From Methylobacterium oryzae (GTDB taxonomy: Bacteria; Pseudomonadota; Alphaproteobacteria; Rhizobiales; Beijerinckiaceae), in the NCBI RefSeq assembly GCF_021398735.1, contig NZ_CP090349.1, positions 1,246,501-1,310,500 on the forward strand: a stretch of 64,000 nt of DNA, written 5' to 3'. Shown in pieces: positions 23,632 to 32,905 of this stretch; positions within the stretch are counted from its first letter, which is position 1, and every line of letters begins with the position of its first letter. The position numbers were made by a program, and so were the translations under genes. Under the pieces are notes generated by a model. That model searched no databases and had not been told where the DNA came from. It saw only the letters and a program-made list of their open reading frames with translations.

Positions 23632-23883
23632 TCAGCCGCCGGTCATCGGCGGGAAGAAGGCGATCTCGCGGGCCCCCGCGATCGGCGCGTCCGGCTTGGC
23701 GTGGGCCCGGTCGATCGCGGCGCGGACGACGCCGGCATCCTCGAAGGCGTAGGCGTATTCCTCGCCCCGGCCCCGGAGCCAACCGACGAGATCGGCGACG
23801 GTGGCCACCTCCGGCGGCGGCGCCAGCTCCTCCTCGGAGCGGCCGATCCGCTCGCGGACCCAGGCGAAATAGACGAGCTTCAT
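23632..23883 (-). CDS. moaD: Molybdopterin synthase sulfur carrier subunit
   Basis: MoaD is the ubiquitin-like small subunit of molybdopterin synthase; its C-terminal Gly-Gly is charged as thiocarboxylate to supply the dithiolene sulfurs. The 83-residue protein ends FFPPMTGG, has the fold start KLVYFAWVRERIG and the PPPEVATVADLVGWL helix. It lies 54 bases after pgsA, on the same strand, the usual uvrC-pgsA-moaD order. moaE, which normally comes next, is absent: the following gene is an unrelated exported protein. Confidence 0.93.
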   Translation of the reverse strand: MKLVYFAWVRERIGRSEEELAPPPEVATVADLVGWLRGRGEEYAYAFEDAGVVRAAIDRAHAKPDAPIAGAREIAFFPPMTGG

Positions 23884-23937
23884 CGCATCACCGTACCGGA
23901 GACAGGGCAGGGACCGCGCGTCCCGGAGACGGATCCC

Positions 23938-24624
23938 TCAGCGCGGATCGTCGATGACGTGCTTGATCCCGGCCCGCATGTAGTCCCACCCGGTCCAGAG
24001 CGTGAGCGCGGCGGCGAGCCACAGGAGCGTCAGGCCGATCGGCTCGGTTCCCGGGAGCACCGTCTCGCCCGCCGGACCGGCCACCAGGAAGCCGAGGGCC
24101 AGGAGCTGCACGGTGGTCTTCCACTTCGCGATCCGGCTGACCGGCACGCCGACCTTCAGCTCCGCCAGATACTCGCGCAGGCCGGAGACCAGCACCTCGC
24201 GGCACAGGATCACGATGGCCGCCCAGATATTCGAGCCGACGATGGTGTGGTCCGCCGCCAGCATCAGCAGGCACGCCGAGACCAGCAGCTTGTCGGCGAT
24301 CGGATCGAGCATCCGGCCGAGCGCCGAACTCTGGTGGTAGGTGCGGGCGACGTACCCGTCGAGGTAGTCGGTGATCGCGGCCGCGACGAACACCCCCAGC
24401 GCCGTCCACCGCGCCGTGTGGGATTCGGGCCAGAACAGCAGCGCGACCATCACCGGCACGGCAACGAGGCGCCCGTAGGTCAGGCAATTCGCGAGCGTCC
24501 AGGCCGGCGACCGTCGTCGGGGAAGGACGGCGTTCATCGGAGGGGTGAAATCAGAGTGGGCCCCGGGCGTCAACGCCCCAGACTCCGCCTCGGCCATCGC
24601 GGCCGGGTTCTCAGGCGCCGGCAT
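23938..24624 (-). CDS. pgsA: CDP-diacylglycerol--glycerol-3-phosphate 3-phosphatidyltransferase
   Basis: PgsA makes phosphatidylglycerol phosphate, the step before phosphatidylglycerol, which in turn is the donor for Lgt (gene at 32902). The CDP-alcohol phosphotransferase motif DG-x2-AR-x8-G-x3-D-x3-D is present in [10 protein letters not shown] to [10 protein letters not shown]. There are about five membrane helices. The 228-residue reading uses an ATG that overlaps the end of uvrC by 14 bases; an ATG at 24537 (MNAVLPRRR) would give a more usual 199 residues and is a real alternative. Confidence 0.92.
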   Translation of the reverse strand: MPAPENPAAMAEAESGALTPGAHSDFTPPMNAVLPRRRSPAWTLANCLTYGRLVAVPVMVALLFWPESHTARWTALGVFVAAAITDYLDGYVARTYHQSSALGRMLDPIADKLLVSACLLMLAADHTIVGSNIWAAIVILCREVLVSGLREYLAELKVGVPVSRIAKWKTTVQLLALGFLVAGPAGETVLPGTEPIGLTLLWLAAALTLWTGWDYMRAGIKHVIDDPR

Positions 24625-26677
24625 GAAAGAAGTCGTAGACCGCCCGCGCGGTGGCGGCGTTCACGCCCGGGGTCTTGGCCAGATCCTCGAAGGCGGCGCG
24701 CTCGATCGCCTTCACGGTCCCGAAGTGGTGCAGCAGCGCGCGCTTGCGGCTCGGACCGATGCCGGCGATCTCGTCCAACGGATTCTTCACCATCTCACGC
24801 TTCCGCTTGGCCCGATGGCTGCCGATGGCGAAGCGGTGCGCCTCGTCGCGGAGCCGCTGCACGAAGTAGAGCGTCGGGTCGCGCGGCGGAAGCTTGAAGG
24901 GTGGCCGCCCGGGCACGAAAAACGTCTCCCGGCCCGCATCCCGGTCGCGGCCCTTGGCGACGCCGACGAGCGGCACGCCCGCCACGCCGACCTCCTCCAG
25001 CGCCGCCCGCGCGGCGTCGAGCTGGCCCTTGCCGCCGTCGATCAGCACGAGGTCCGGCCAGGCCGGGAACGCCTCGCTCTCCTCCGCCGGGGCCGGCACC
25101 GGCTCCGGCACGCCGCCCTCGGCGGCGGCCACGGCCGCCTCGCGCTCCGTGCGCGGCGCCTCCTTCACGAGCCGCTTGAAGCGCCGCTGCAGCACCTCGC
25201 GCATCATGCCGTAATCGTCCCCGGGGGTCAGATCCTCGGACTTGATGTTGAACGTGCGGTAATGCGCCTTCATGAAGCCCGTCGGGCCGGCGACGATCAT
25301 GCCGCCGACCGCGTTCGTGCCCATGATGTGCGAGTTGTCGTACACCTCGATCCGGCGGGGCGCCCCGTCGAGCCCGAAGGCCTGGCCGAGGGCGGCGAGG
25401 AGCTTGCCCTGCGAGGCCGTGTCGGCGAGGCGCCGCGCCAGCGCCTCCTTGGCGTTGCGCTGGGCGTAGTCGACGAGGTTCTTCCGCTCGCCGCGGCTCG
25501 GCCTGTGAATCTCGACGCGGTACTCCACCCGGCTCGACAGGGCCGCCGCGACCAGCTCCGCGTCCTCGATCGCGTGGCTCGTCAGCACGGTCCTGGGGGC
25601 GGGCTTGTCGTCGTAGAATTGGCCGATGAACGAGCCCAGCACCTCGTCGGGCGTCATCGTCCGGTCGGCCTTCGGGAAATAGGCGCGGTTGCCCCAGTTC
25701 TGGAAGTTCCGGAAGAAGAACACCTCGATGCAGAACTGGCCGGCCTGCTCGTCGAGGGCGAACACGTCCGCCTCCTCGACGCCCTGGGTGTTGACCCCCT
25801 GCACGCCCTGGATCGCCGACAGGGCGGCGATGCGGTCGCGGAACCGGGCGGCGCGCTCGAACTCCATCGCCTCGGACGCCTCCTGCATCTCGGCGCGCAT
25901 CCGGTCCTTCACGGCGTTCGACTTGCCGGCGAGGAACGCCCGGGCGGAATCCGCCATGGCCGCGTAGTCGTCCGCGGCGATCTCACCGGTGCAGGGGCCG
26001 GAGCAGCGCTTGATCTGGTAGAGCAGGCAGGGCCGGGTGCGGTTCTCGTAGTAGCTGTCGGTGCAGGTGCGCAGCAGGAAGGCGCGCTGCAGGGCGTTCA
26101 CCGTCCGGTTCACCGCCCACACGCTGGCGAACGGGCCGTAATAATTGCCCTTCCGGCGCCGGGCGCCCCGGTGCTTGACGATCTGCGGGGCGGGGCCGTC
26201 GTCGGTGACCAGGATGTAGGGGAACGACTTGTCGTCCCGCATCAGCACGTTGAAGCGCGGCTTCAGCTGCTTGATCAGGTTGGCTTCGAGGAGGAGCGCC
26301 TCGGTCTCGGTCGCCGTGGTGACGAACTCCATCGCCGCCGTCTGCGAGATCATCCGGGCGATGCGGTTCGAGTGCGCCTGGCCCCGCGCGTAGGAGCCGA
26401 CCCGCGCCTTCAGGTTCTTGGCCTTGCCGACGTAGAGGACGTCGCCGCGATGGTCGAACATCCGGTAGACGCCGGGCGAGGACGGCAGGGTCGACCAGAA
26501 TCGGCGGATCACCTCGGTTCCGGCCTGGACGGCGCCCGGCTCGAAGTCGAAATCGATCTCCGGCGCCTCCGTCTCGGGGAGGCCGGCTTCCGGCTCGTCG
26601 GCGGCCTCGTCCCGCTCGGCGTCGCGGCCGTCGTCGAAGGTGTCGGGGGGCAGGTCTGAGAGGGCTCTGCGGCTCAT
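24611..26677 (-). CDS. uvrC: Excinuclease ABC subunit C
   Basis: UvrC cuts DNA on both sides of a lesion in nucleotide excision repair. The 688 residues contain the GIY-YIG nuclease ([21 protein letters not shown] is close to the start, residues ~47-67), a Cys-rich [17 protein letters not shown], the UVR helix that meets UvrB, an RNase H-like nuclease with [19 protein letters not shown] and [11 protein letters not shown], and a C-terminal helix-hairpin-helix pair ([15 protein letters not shown]). The first 35 residues are an acidic extension typical of this order. It starts the uvrC-pgsA-moaD operon. Confidence 0.97.
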   Translation of the reverse strand: MSRRALSDLPPDTFDDGRDAERDEAADEPEAGLPETEAPEIDFDFEPGAVQAGTEVIRRFWSTLPSSPGVYRMFDHRGDVLYVGKAKNLKARVGSYARGQAHSNRIARMISQTAAMEFVTTATETEALLLEANLIKQLKPRFNVLMRDDKSFPYILVTDDGPAPQIVKHRGARRRKGNYYGPFASVWAVNRTVNALQRAFLLRTCTDSYYENRTRPCLLYQIKRCSGPCTGEIAADDYAAMADSARAFLAGKSNAVKDRMRAEMQEASEAMEFERAARFRDRIAALSAIQGVQGVNTQGVEEADVFALDEQAGQFCIEVFFFRNFQNWGNRAYFPKADRTMTPDEVLGSFIGQFYDDKPAPRTVLTSHAIEDAELVAAALSSRVEYRVEIHRPSRGERKNLVDYAQRNAKEALARRLADTASQGKLLAALGQAFGLDGAPRRIEVYDNSHIMGTNAVGGMIVAGPTGFMKAHYRTFNIKSEDLTPGDDYGMMREVLQRRFKRLVKEAPRTEREAAVAAAEGGVPEPVPAPAEESEAFPAWPDLVLIDGGKGQLDAARAALEEVGVAGVPLVGVAKGRDRDAGRETFFVPGRPPFKLPPRDPTLYFVQRLRDEAHRFAIGSHRAKRKREMVKNPLDEIAGIGPSRKRALLHHFGTVKAIERAAFEDLAKTPGVNAATARAVYDFFHAGA

Positions 26678-26751
26678 ACCGCAGATCTAAGCGTTCCGGA
26701 CCGCCAGGGGGACCGGGGCGGCGACAAAAATCGCGCGCCCGGTCGGCTCGA

Positions 26752-27468
26752 TCAGTCGAACAGCGAGTCGATGTCGCTCTGGTCGACGTGGCCGATGTCG
26801 TGGTCGAGCTTGGGCCCGTTGAGCAGCGAGCTCTCGTCGTCCAGGGAGGTCGGCACCGGCATGACGGTGATGAGCTCCTTGAAGCTGTCGAGTTCCGACC
26901 ACGTGGCGATGAGCCGGTCGAGATGCTCCTCGATGAACTTCATCACGCTGACGATCTTGGTGATCCGCTGGCCGGTCAGGTCCTGGAAGTTGCAGGCCTC
27001 GTAGGCGGTGATCACGCGCTCGAGGATCACGTCGACGTGCTGCTTCGTGCCGGGCGGCAGCGTCGCGGCGTTGAGCATGCCGGCGTGGCTCTCGATCTCC
27101 TCGATCGCGCCGAGGAGCTGCGTGGTGGCGCGCTCCGTCGAGTCGACCACCGCGTCGAGCTCGTCGGCCGCCCGGCGCATGCCCTTGCCGGTGTTCTCGG
27201 TCCGGTGCAGCGTCGCCAGCTCCGACTTGGTGCGGGTGATCGCCTCCTTCATCACGTCGAGCTCGGTGCGCATCGCCAGCGCCTCGTGCAGCTCGCGGCG
27301 GCACGACTCGATGGTCTCGCTCGCGCTCATCTGCGTGACGCGGCGCAAGTCCTGGATGGCGTTGAAGATCTCCTCCAGGCGCTCGCTCGAGGCGGACGCC
27401 CCGGGTCCGGGAGGGGGAGCCGCGGGAAGCCCGAGACTGTCTTCGATGCGATAGCGCTTCTGGGTCAT
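26752..27468 (-). CDS. CheZ-family protein phosphatase
   Basis: A 238-residue, almost entirely helical protein. It carries the CheZ catalytic motif FQDLTGQRI at residues 161-169, where Asp163 and Gln167 correspond to the Asp/Gln pair that hydrolyses CheY phosphate in E. coli. The C-terminus QSDIDSLFD resembles the CheY-binding end of CheZ, joined by an acidic linker. CheZ is patchy in alphaproteobacteria, many of which use a second CheY as a phosphate sink instead. No other chemotaxis gene is nearby. It is divergent from the next gene. Confidence 0.85.
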   Translation of the reverse strand: MTQKRYRIEDSLGLPAAPPPGPGASASSERLEEIFNAIQDLRRVTQMSASETIESCRRELHEALAMRTELDVMKEAITRTKSELATLHRTENTGKGMRRAADELDAVVDSTERATTQLLGAIEEIESHAGMLNAATLPPGTKQHVDVILERVITAYEACNFQDLTGQRITKIVSVMKFIEEHLDRLIATWSELDSFKELITVMPVPTSLDDESSLLNGPKLDHDIGHVDQSDIDSLFD

Positions 27469-27554
27469 CGTCCGGGCGTGAGCGTTCGGGTTCCGTCGCC
27501 GCGACTGTCTACCATAACGGTTAGCGGACTGTGACTGCCGAGCTTCTTACCGCC

Positions 27555-27592
27555 GGCCCCCTGCGCCTGGGGGCCCAGGGCCCCGTCGGGGC
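27555..27592. other. Two adjacent GC hairpins in a divergent leader region
   Basis: GGCCCCC and GGGGGCC pair around a 7-base loop (27555-27575), and directly after, GCCCC and GGGGC pair around GTC (27580-27592). They lie between the divergent cheZ and L,D-transpeptidase starts, so they are not at a transcript end. They may lie in the 5' leader of either gene. Confidence 0.35.
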
Positions 27593-27740
27593 TTAACCGC
27601 CGATTCACGCTGGTCGCGACGGGCCGGGGACGGGCCGGGCCGCCCCGGCGATTCACCACGTTCGTTCACCGGATTCGGTAAAATTCGACGGGATCGTTCG
27701 CGGGCCGGGAGCACGGGCACCGGCTCGGGAGCATGCGACG

Positions 27741-28541
27741 ATGCGGCGTTCAGTCCGTCTGGGAATGGGGGTGGCCGCGGCCGCGTTCGTGCTGTGCGGC
27801 CCCGCCCGGGCGCAGCAGGCGCGCTACGCCGAGGGCGGCTACGGCGGCGGCCTGATCGAGTATCTAGTCACCGGCAGCGCCGGCGGCGCGCCCGGGCGCG
27901 GCTGGCCGCAGCGCGCGGCGCCGCAGCAGCGCGTCGCGGCCTATTCCGGCGAGCTGGTGCCGGTCGAGCCGGAGCCGGCGCAAGGTTACGGGCAGGCGTA
28001 CGGGCAGGCTTACGGCCAGCCCTATGGCCAGGCTTCCGGCGCCCCTCAGCCCTACGGTGCGCCCCAGGGAGATCCGGGCCGGATCGGCCGCGCGGTCTCG
28101 CCGGAGTACCAGCGCCAGGAAGTGGCCTTCACGGGGCGGCAGAAGCCCGGAACGATCGTGATCGACACCGCCGGAAAGCATCTCTACCTGGTGCAGGCCG
28201 GGCAGCGCGCCCTGCGCTACGGGATCGGCGTCGGCCGCCCCGGTTTCGCCTGGAGCGGGCTGAAGACGGTGAGCCGCAAGGCGGAGTGGCCGGACTGGAC
28301 GCCGCCGGCCGAGATGCTGGCCCGCCGTCCCGACCTGCCGCGCCACATGGCCGGCGGCCCGGAGAACCCGCTGGGCGCCCGCGCCCTCTACCTGGGTTCG
28401 TCGCTCTACCGGATCCACGGGACGAACGAGCCCAACACGATCGGGCAGTCGGTCTCGTCGGGGTGCATCCGCATGATGAACGACGACGTCATCGATCTCT
28501 ACGAGCGCGTGCCGGTGGGGACGCGGGTCGAGGTCCTCTGA
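27741..28541 (+). CDS. L,D-transpeptidase (ErfK/YbiS/YkuD family), exported
   Basis: The 266-residue protein has a signal peptide (RLGMGVAAAAFVLCGPARAQ). A low-complexity linker at residues 80-110 holds a GQAYGQAYGQPYGQ repeat. The YkuD domain follows from about residue 136, starting TIVIDTAGKHLYLVQ. The active site is His226 in RIHGTNEP and Cys242 in SVSSGCIRMMNDDVIDLY. The enzyme forms 3-3 peptidoglycan cross-links or anchors outer-membrane proteins in the periplasm. It faces a DUF2076 gene across a strong bidirectional terminator. Confidence 0.93.
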   Translation: MRRSVRLGMGVAAAAFVLCGPARAQQARYAEGGYGGGLIEYLVTGSAGGAPGRGWPQRAAPQQRVAAYSGELVPVEPEPAQGYGQAYGQAYGQPYGQASGAPQPYGAPQGDPGRIGRAVSPEYQRQEVAFTGRQKPGTIVIDTAGKHLYLVQAGQRALRYGIGVGRPGFAWSGLKTVSRKAEWPDWTPPAEMLARRPDLPRHMAGGPENPLGARALYLGSSLYRIHGTNEPNTIGQSVSSGCIRMMNDDVIDLYERVPVGTRVEVL

Positions 28542-28588
28542 GCGGCCGACGCGGCCCCGGTCGCGGATCGGACCTTCTGGATACGAGA

Positions 28589-28621
28589 AAGGCCCGGCCG
28601 CGCCTGACGCGACCGGGCCTT
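28589..28621. terminator. Bidirectional terminator between convergent genes
   Basis: AAGGCCCGG pairs with CCGGGCCTT, with an inner CGCG/CGCG stem. A-rich sequence on the left gives a short T-run for the minus strand and CCTTCC follows on the plus strand. It is 47 bases after the transpeptidase stop and 20 bases from the DUF2076 stop. Confidence 0.75.
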
Positions 28622-28641
28622 CCGCTGCCTATCCGGGACGA

Positions 28642-29385
28642 TCAGGTCCAGTCGCTGTCGTCGCCGCCGCCGAGGTCGCCGCCGAAATCACCGCCCGGAT
28701 CGCTGTAGCCGGCGTCCTGGAAGCTGCCCATGTCGCCGCCGCTGTTGTCGAGGGCCGAGCCGAGATCCTGGTTGCCGCCGTCGCCGTAGTAGTTGTTGAC
28801 GACGGTCTCGCCCCCGCCGCCGAGACCGGCGGCCGCGGCGCTGCCGAGGCTCGAATGGCCGCCCGCGAAGGCGTTCGACAGGGCGCTGCCGAGGAGCATG
28901 CCGCCCGCCGCGCCGGCCGCCATGGGCAGGGCCGTCGCCATGAAGCCGCCGCCGCGCGCCGGCGCCTGGGGCTGGCCGCCCCACGGGCCGCCCTGCTGCT
29001 GCGGGTAGCCGCCCTGCTGCGGGTAACCCTGCGGCGGGCCGCCCTGGTTGCCCCAGGGCTGGCCGCCCGGACGCGGCTGGCCGTAGCCCGGCTGGGGCTC
29101 CTGGCGCTGCTGGCTGCCGCCGCCGAAGATGCTCGACAGGAAGCCGCCACCCCCGGAGGACTGGGCCGGAGCCGCCTGGCTACGAGCTTGCTCCAGCTGC
29201 TGGTTGAGGCTCTTGATCGCCTCTTCCTGCACGTAGATCAGCTGCGCCATCGCGTAGGGCGCGTAGGGCTGCGCGCGGAGCTTGTCGGCGATGAAGCGCT
29301 CCGCCTCCGCGTCGCGGGGCTGGGTCTGCGCCTGCTCCAGCCGCTGGAAGATTCCCGAAATGACGTCGCGTTCTTCGCTGTTCAT
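28642..29385 (-). CDS. DUF2076 domain-containing protein
   Basis: A 247-residue protein with the DUF2076 layout. The N-terminal 75 residues are helical (NSEERDVISGIFQRLEQAQ, then AEAERFIADKL and YVQEEAIKSLNQQ). Next comes a Gly/Gln/Pro-rich stretch (QQGGYPQQQGGPWGG), then a hydrophobic Gly/Ala patch around residues 145-175, and an acidic Gly/Asp-rich tail. GGAGG precedes the ATG at 29385. The family is widespread in proteobacteria as a periplasmic ligand-binding-sensor-like domain by name only; no function is established. Confidence 0.85.
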   Translation of the reverse strand: MNSEERDVISGIFQRLEQAQTQPRDAEAERFIADKLRAQPYAPYAMAQLIYVQEEAIKSLNQQLEQARSQAAPAQSSGGGGFLSSIFGGGSQQRQEPQPGYGQPRPGGQPWGNQGGPPQGYPQQGGYPQQQGGPWGGQPQAPARGGGFMATALPMAAGAAGGMLLGSALSNAFAGGHSSLGSAAAAGLGGGGETVVNNYYGDGGNQDLGSALDNSGGDMGSFQDAGYSDPGGDFGGDLGGGDDSDWT

Positions 29386-29510
29386 GGAGTCGTCCTCCTC
29401 GAATCTCACCCGCGGGCCCGAACGCGCCGCATGGCAGCTAGGACATGGGTGCGCGGCGACGCTTTGTCAGGGGGATTGCGAAAACTTCATCCGCCTATCC
29501 CGAAACGCGA

Positions 29511-29536
29511 GAAGCCCGACCTGCCGGCCGGGCTTC
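29511..29536 (-). terminator. Terminator of the outer-membrane protein gene
   Basis: GAAGCCCG and CGGGCTTC form a perfect 8-bp stem with a 10-base loop, 47 bases beyond the stop of the porin-like gene on the minus strand. The short TTTC after it on that strand (29503-29506) is weak. Confidence 0.55.
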
Positions 29537-29582
29537 CTGCATGCCGAGTGTAAGGCGCGGCCGCGGCCGCGCCGACGCGATC

Positions 29583-30422
29583 CTAGAACGTGCCGAACTT
29601 GTAGTTCAGGCCGGCGCGGACGACGGCGAACTGGTCGTCGCGGCGGCCGACGCCGCTGTAGACGACCGGGAAGTTGTTGGCGGCGTTGATGACGAACGCG
29701 CCCTGGTTGCGGGTGCCGCGGTCGAGGTTGACGTACAGGCCTTCGACCTTGAGCGTCACGGCCGAGGAGCGGAAGAAGTTCAGGAACGAGTCGGTGGGCA
29801 GGGCGTACTCGATGCCGCCGCCGGCGGCCCAGCCGGTGCGGAAGCTGTCGTTGCCGGCGAAGCCACCGAAGGAGCGGTCGGCGCTGCCCGAGCCGTAGGC
29901 GAAGCCGCCGGTGCCGTACACGAGGGTGCGGTCGAAGGCGTAGCCGAGGCGACCGCGGACGGTGCCGAAGAAGTCGAGGCTGGAGAGGCCGCGCGGGTCG
30001 GTGACGTAGTAGCCGGGGGCCAGCGCGCCGGAGATGAAGGCGTTGTTCCGGCTGCGGCCGAAGTCGAGGTACTGGGCGTCGGCCTCGAAGCCGATCACGA
30101 CACCGGAGCCCGGGGTAAACTGGTAGTTGTAGCCGATCTGGCCACCGCCGGAGAAGCCGTCCTGGCTGCGGTTGCGGAAGGAGGCGACGGTGCCGGGGGC
30201 GGCGTAGGGGAAGGGGACGGCGAAGGTGTTGCCGGTGTTGCGGTCGCTGGCGTCGAAGGCGTAGCCGGCGTTGATACCGAAGTAGGCGCCGGTCCAGGTG
30301 AAGACCGGGACGGGGGTGAACACCGGCGGCGGGGCGGCGCGGCGCGGAAGGTCGGCGGCGAAGGCCGAACCCGCGAAGGCGACGCCCGCGAGGGCCGTGG
30401 TCACACGGAGCATGGATTTCAT
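29583..30422 (-). CDS. Outer-membrane beta-barrel protein (Omp31/OmpA-like porin family)
   Basis: A 279-residue protein with signal peptide ending GSAFAAD and the very typical start of the mature chain, LPRRAAPPPVFTPVPVFTWTGAYFGINAGYAF, here split by me into its proline-rich linker and first strand. Alternating strands follow (GGGQIGYNYQF, VIGFEADAQY, FGTVRGRLGYAF, VYGTGGFAYG, GWAAGGGIEYAL), ending in the closing strand VVRAGLNYKFGTF with the C-terminal Phe that the Bam machinery recognises. The codons of this gene are strongly biased, suggesting high expression. Such proteins are abundant in Hyphomicrobiales outer membranes. Confidence 0.92.
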   Translation of the reverse strand: MKSMLRVTTALAGVAFAGSAFAADLPRRAAPPPVFTPVPVFTWTGAYFGINAGYAFDASDRNTGNTFAVPFPYAAPGTVASFRNRSQDGFSGGGQIGYNYQFTPGSGVVIGFEADAQYLDFGRSRNNAFISGALAPGYYVTDPRGLSSLDFFGTVRGRLGYAFDRTLVYGTGGFAYGSGSADRSFGGFAGNDSFRTGWAAGGGIEYALPTDSFLNFFRSSAVTLKVEGLYVNLDRGTRNQGAFVINAANNFPVVYSGVGRRDDQFAVVRAGLNYKFGTF

Positions 30423-30689
30423 GATCTGGTCCTCACTGGTGGTCCGCGCCGTCCCACGGGCGGACGGTTGCGGAACCGGATCTGGCTGCGTTCCAGCGGT
30501 TCCAGGGTTGCTTTGCGCTCCGCGGTGTCGCCGACCGCTCTCGCGGCCCCTTGTGGCAACCCGCCGTTTTCCCCGGCACCTTGACCCCTAAACGCGGTCG
30601 AATGGCCAAGGTTCATTTACGGCTACGCTTTTTTTCGGGCCGAGGATCGACAAAGTGTCGCAGCCCCTTTCCGAGGCCGCACTGGCTCG

Positions 30690-31457
30690 TCAGGGCACCA
30701 GCGTGATCGCGGAGATCAGGCGGCCGTAATCCGCCTCGCCGCGATGCGTGGTCCGCCGGTAGCTGTAGAACCGCTCCGGATCGGCGTAAGTGCAGAGATT
30801 GAGTGCGGTGGCCTCGCCGATCTCGGCCTCGCCGAGCCGGGCCAGGATGAAGCCCGGAAGATCGAACTGGGCGTGTCCCGGCCGCGTGCCGGGGCCGAGG
30901 AAGCGCTCCATGCCGGGGGCATCGCTCCCGAAGCGCGCGACGAAGTCCGGACCGACCTCGTAGGAGGCCTGACCGATCGTCGGTCCCAGGACGGCGACGA
31001 TGCGGCTGCGCCGCGCCCCGAGCGCCTCCATCGCCGACACGGTCGCGCCGATCACGCCGGTGAGCGCGCCCTTCCAGCCGGCATGGGCGGCGCCGACGAC
31101 GCCGTTCTCGGGATCCGCGAACAGGATCGGCCCGCAATCCGCGGTGGCGATGCCGAGCGCCAGGCCCGGGACCCGCGTCACCATGGCGTCGGCCTTCGGC
31201 CGCTCCGCCGCGAAGGGGGCCTCGACCGTGACCACGTCGGCCGAGTGGACCTGATACAGGCTCACGAGCCGGTCCCGCGGCAGGCCGAGCGGCGCGCACA
31301 TCCGCGCCCGGTTCTCGGCGACGCGCTCCGGCGCGTCCTGGGAGCCGAGGCCGCCATTGAGCGACGCGTACAGGCCCTCGGAGACCCCGCCGACGCGGGT
31401 GAAGAAGGCGTGGCGCACGCCCGCATGGGCGGAGAGTTCCGGCGCCTCGATGAACAT
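30690..31457 (-). CDS. pgeF: Peptidoglycan editing factor PgeF (YfiH/DUF152 family)
   Basis: PgeF is a cytoplasmic enzyme that removes faulty L-Ser-containing muramyl precursors; the family was earlier called multicopper polyphenol oxidase. The 255-residue product shows the metal and active-site residues: QVHSADV, TADCGPILFAD, HAGWKGAL and GPTIGQASYEVG. The ATG at 31457 is preferred for length; a GTG at 31469 with GAGG upstream and a TTG at 31538 are alternatives. In many relatives lgt, a MidA-like methyltransferase and this gene form one operon; here a small gene on the other strand lies between. Confidence 0.92.
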   Translation of the reverse strand: MFIEAPELSAHAGVRHAFFTRVGGVSEGLYASLNGGLGSQDAPERVAENRARMCAPLGLPRDRLVSLYQVHSADVVTVEAPFAAERPKADAMVTRVPGLALGIATADCGPILFADPENGVVGAAHAGWKGALTGVIGATVSAMEALGARRSRIVAVLGPTIGQASYEVGPDFVARFGSDAPGMERFLGPGTRPGHAQFDLPGFILARLGEAEIGEATALNLCTYADPERFYSYRRTTHRGEADYGRLISAITLVP

Positions 31458-31601
31458 GCCTGCGGTCACGGTCGGCCTCGCGCTTGCCCCTGTCGCGCCC
31501 CGATAGCGCAAGGGCGGACCCTTGACGATGTCGTTCAACCGTCAGATTCTTGCTGCATTGCAGTACGGAGCCGATCCGGCCCCGCCTTGAGAAGGATCGC
31601 G

Positions 31602-31793
31602 ATGTCACGAGGGATCGAGACCGACGCCCTGCCCGAGACGCCCGAGGCCGAAGAGCCCCGGATTCCGAGCGCGCCTGCCCACCCCGTCACGGGAGAGCCC
31701 GCCGCCTTCGACCCGACCGACCTCAACCCGCCCGCGCCGCCGACTCCGCGGCCCGCCAGCCAGACCGATTCCGGCTTCGGCTCCTTCGGCTGA
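31602..31793 (+). CDS. Small proline-rich hypothetical protein
   Basis: A 63-residue open frame with GAAGGA 6-7 bases before its ATG. It is rich in Pro, Ala, Glu and Thr (LPETPEAEEPRIPSAPAHP) and ends TDSGFGSFG. It is probably disordered and has no cysteine or membrane segment. It lies on the plus strand between pgeF and the MidA-like gene, both on the minus strand, and so splits what is usually a continuous operon. No family recognised. Confidence 0.55.
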   Translation: MSRGIETDALPETPEAEEPRIPSAPAHPVTGEPAAFDPTDLNPPAPPTPRPASQTDSGFGSFG

Positions 31794-31834
31794 GAGTAGC
31801 CGGCCCGTACGGGGCCGCGCATCGTCCCGGCGGC

Positions 31835-32905
31835 TCAGAGCCCCGGAAATCCCGGGAGCGGCCCGACGGACGGGCCGCTCACCGCCAGCACCTTGAACAG
31901 GCTTCCCATCCCGCCCCGGCCCGGATCGGTCAGGCGCGCGGCCGCCGCGTCGATCGCGGCGGCCTGCGCGGGGCTCGCCCGTGCCTTCAGACGCTCGGCA
32001 CGGGCCCCGAGTCCGAGGGCGGCCAGGAAGTCGCCCTGATCGACGGGGCCGTGGATCGCGGCGCCCTCGGCCCGCGCCGCCTGGGCGAGGGCGGCGAAAT
32101 CGACGTGATGCGTCAGATCCGCCTCGCCGGGCTCCGCCAGCGGGTCGGCGAAGCGATGTCCCGCCAGCGCCTGGAGGGTGTCGCCGAAGCCCGGACGCAC
32201 ATGGCCGTAATCGATGGCCAGCAGGGCGCCGCCTTCGGAACACAGCCGCCGCGCCAGCGCGCGTATCAGCGCGAGGCCGGCCGCCGGCACGCTCATCAGC
32301 GCGCCGTCCGGGCCGTCCGCCGCGAGGCCCGGGACCGGCTCCGGCGACAGGCCGAAAGCGAGGCCGCCCGCCGGATCGAGACCGACCTGCCGCTCGTGCC
32401 AGCCCGACGGCTGGCGCTCGAACTGGCGCACCGGCAGGCAGTCGAAGAACTCGTTGGCCAGGATGATCGCCGGCCCCTCGGGCAGCGTGTCGACGCTGTC
32501 GTGCCACGCGGCACCGGTCCCGGCGAGGGCGCGCGCCTGCGCGGCCCGCAGCACCGGGCTCGTCTCGACGAGGTGCGGTGCCACGCGCACCCCCGGGAGC
32601 GCTGCCCGCAGCGCGCGCAGCGCGTCCGCCATCAGCGTGCCGCGGCCGGGCCCCAGCTCCACCAGGAGGAGCGGATCCGGCGACCCGATCGGGCCGCGGA
32701 CGTAGGCTGTCCAGGCACCGAGCAGTTCTCCGAACATCTGGCTGATCTCGGGCGCGGTGGTGAAGTCGCCCTGGGCGCCCAGGGGATCGCGGGTGCGGTA
32801 GTAGCCGTGGACCGGGTGGCCGAGGCAGAGGGCCATGTAGCGGTCGACGCCGATCGGCCCGTTCTGCCGGATCAGCGCCGCGATCTCGGTTCCGAGGGGG
32901 GTCAC
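31835..32905 (-). CDS. SAM-dependent methyltransferase of the MidA/NDUFAF7 family
   Basis: The GTG start overlaps the lgt stop as GTGA, giving 356 residues. It contains the SAM loop LLVELGPGRGTLMADALR near residue 85, FTTAPEISQMFGELLG, LANEFFDCLPVRQF, and LAIDYGH with PGEADLTHHVDF. The mitochondrial homologue NDUFAF7 dimethylates an arginine of complex I subunit NDUFS2; a similar role in bacteria is inference, but a complex I NDUFS4 homologue is present at 61398. Coupled to lgt. Confidence 0.9.
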   Translation of the reverse strand: MTPLGTEIAALIRQNGPIGVDRYMALCLGHPVHGYYRTRDPLGAQGDFTTAPEISQMFGELLGAWTAYVRGPIGSPDPLLLVELGPGRGTLMADALRALRAALPGVRVAPHLVETSPVLRAAQARALAGTGAAWHDSVDTLPEGPAIILANEFFDCLPVRQFERQPSGWHERQVGLDPAGGLAFGLSPEPVPGLAADGPDGALMSVPAAGLALIRALARRLCSEGGALLAIDYGHVRPGFGDTLQALAGHRFADPLAEPGEADLTHHVDFAALAQAARAEGAAIHGPVDQGDFLAALGLGARAERLKARASPAQAAAIDAAAARLTDPGRGGMGSLFKVLAVSGPSVGPLPGFPGL

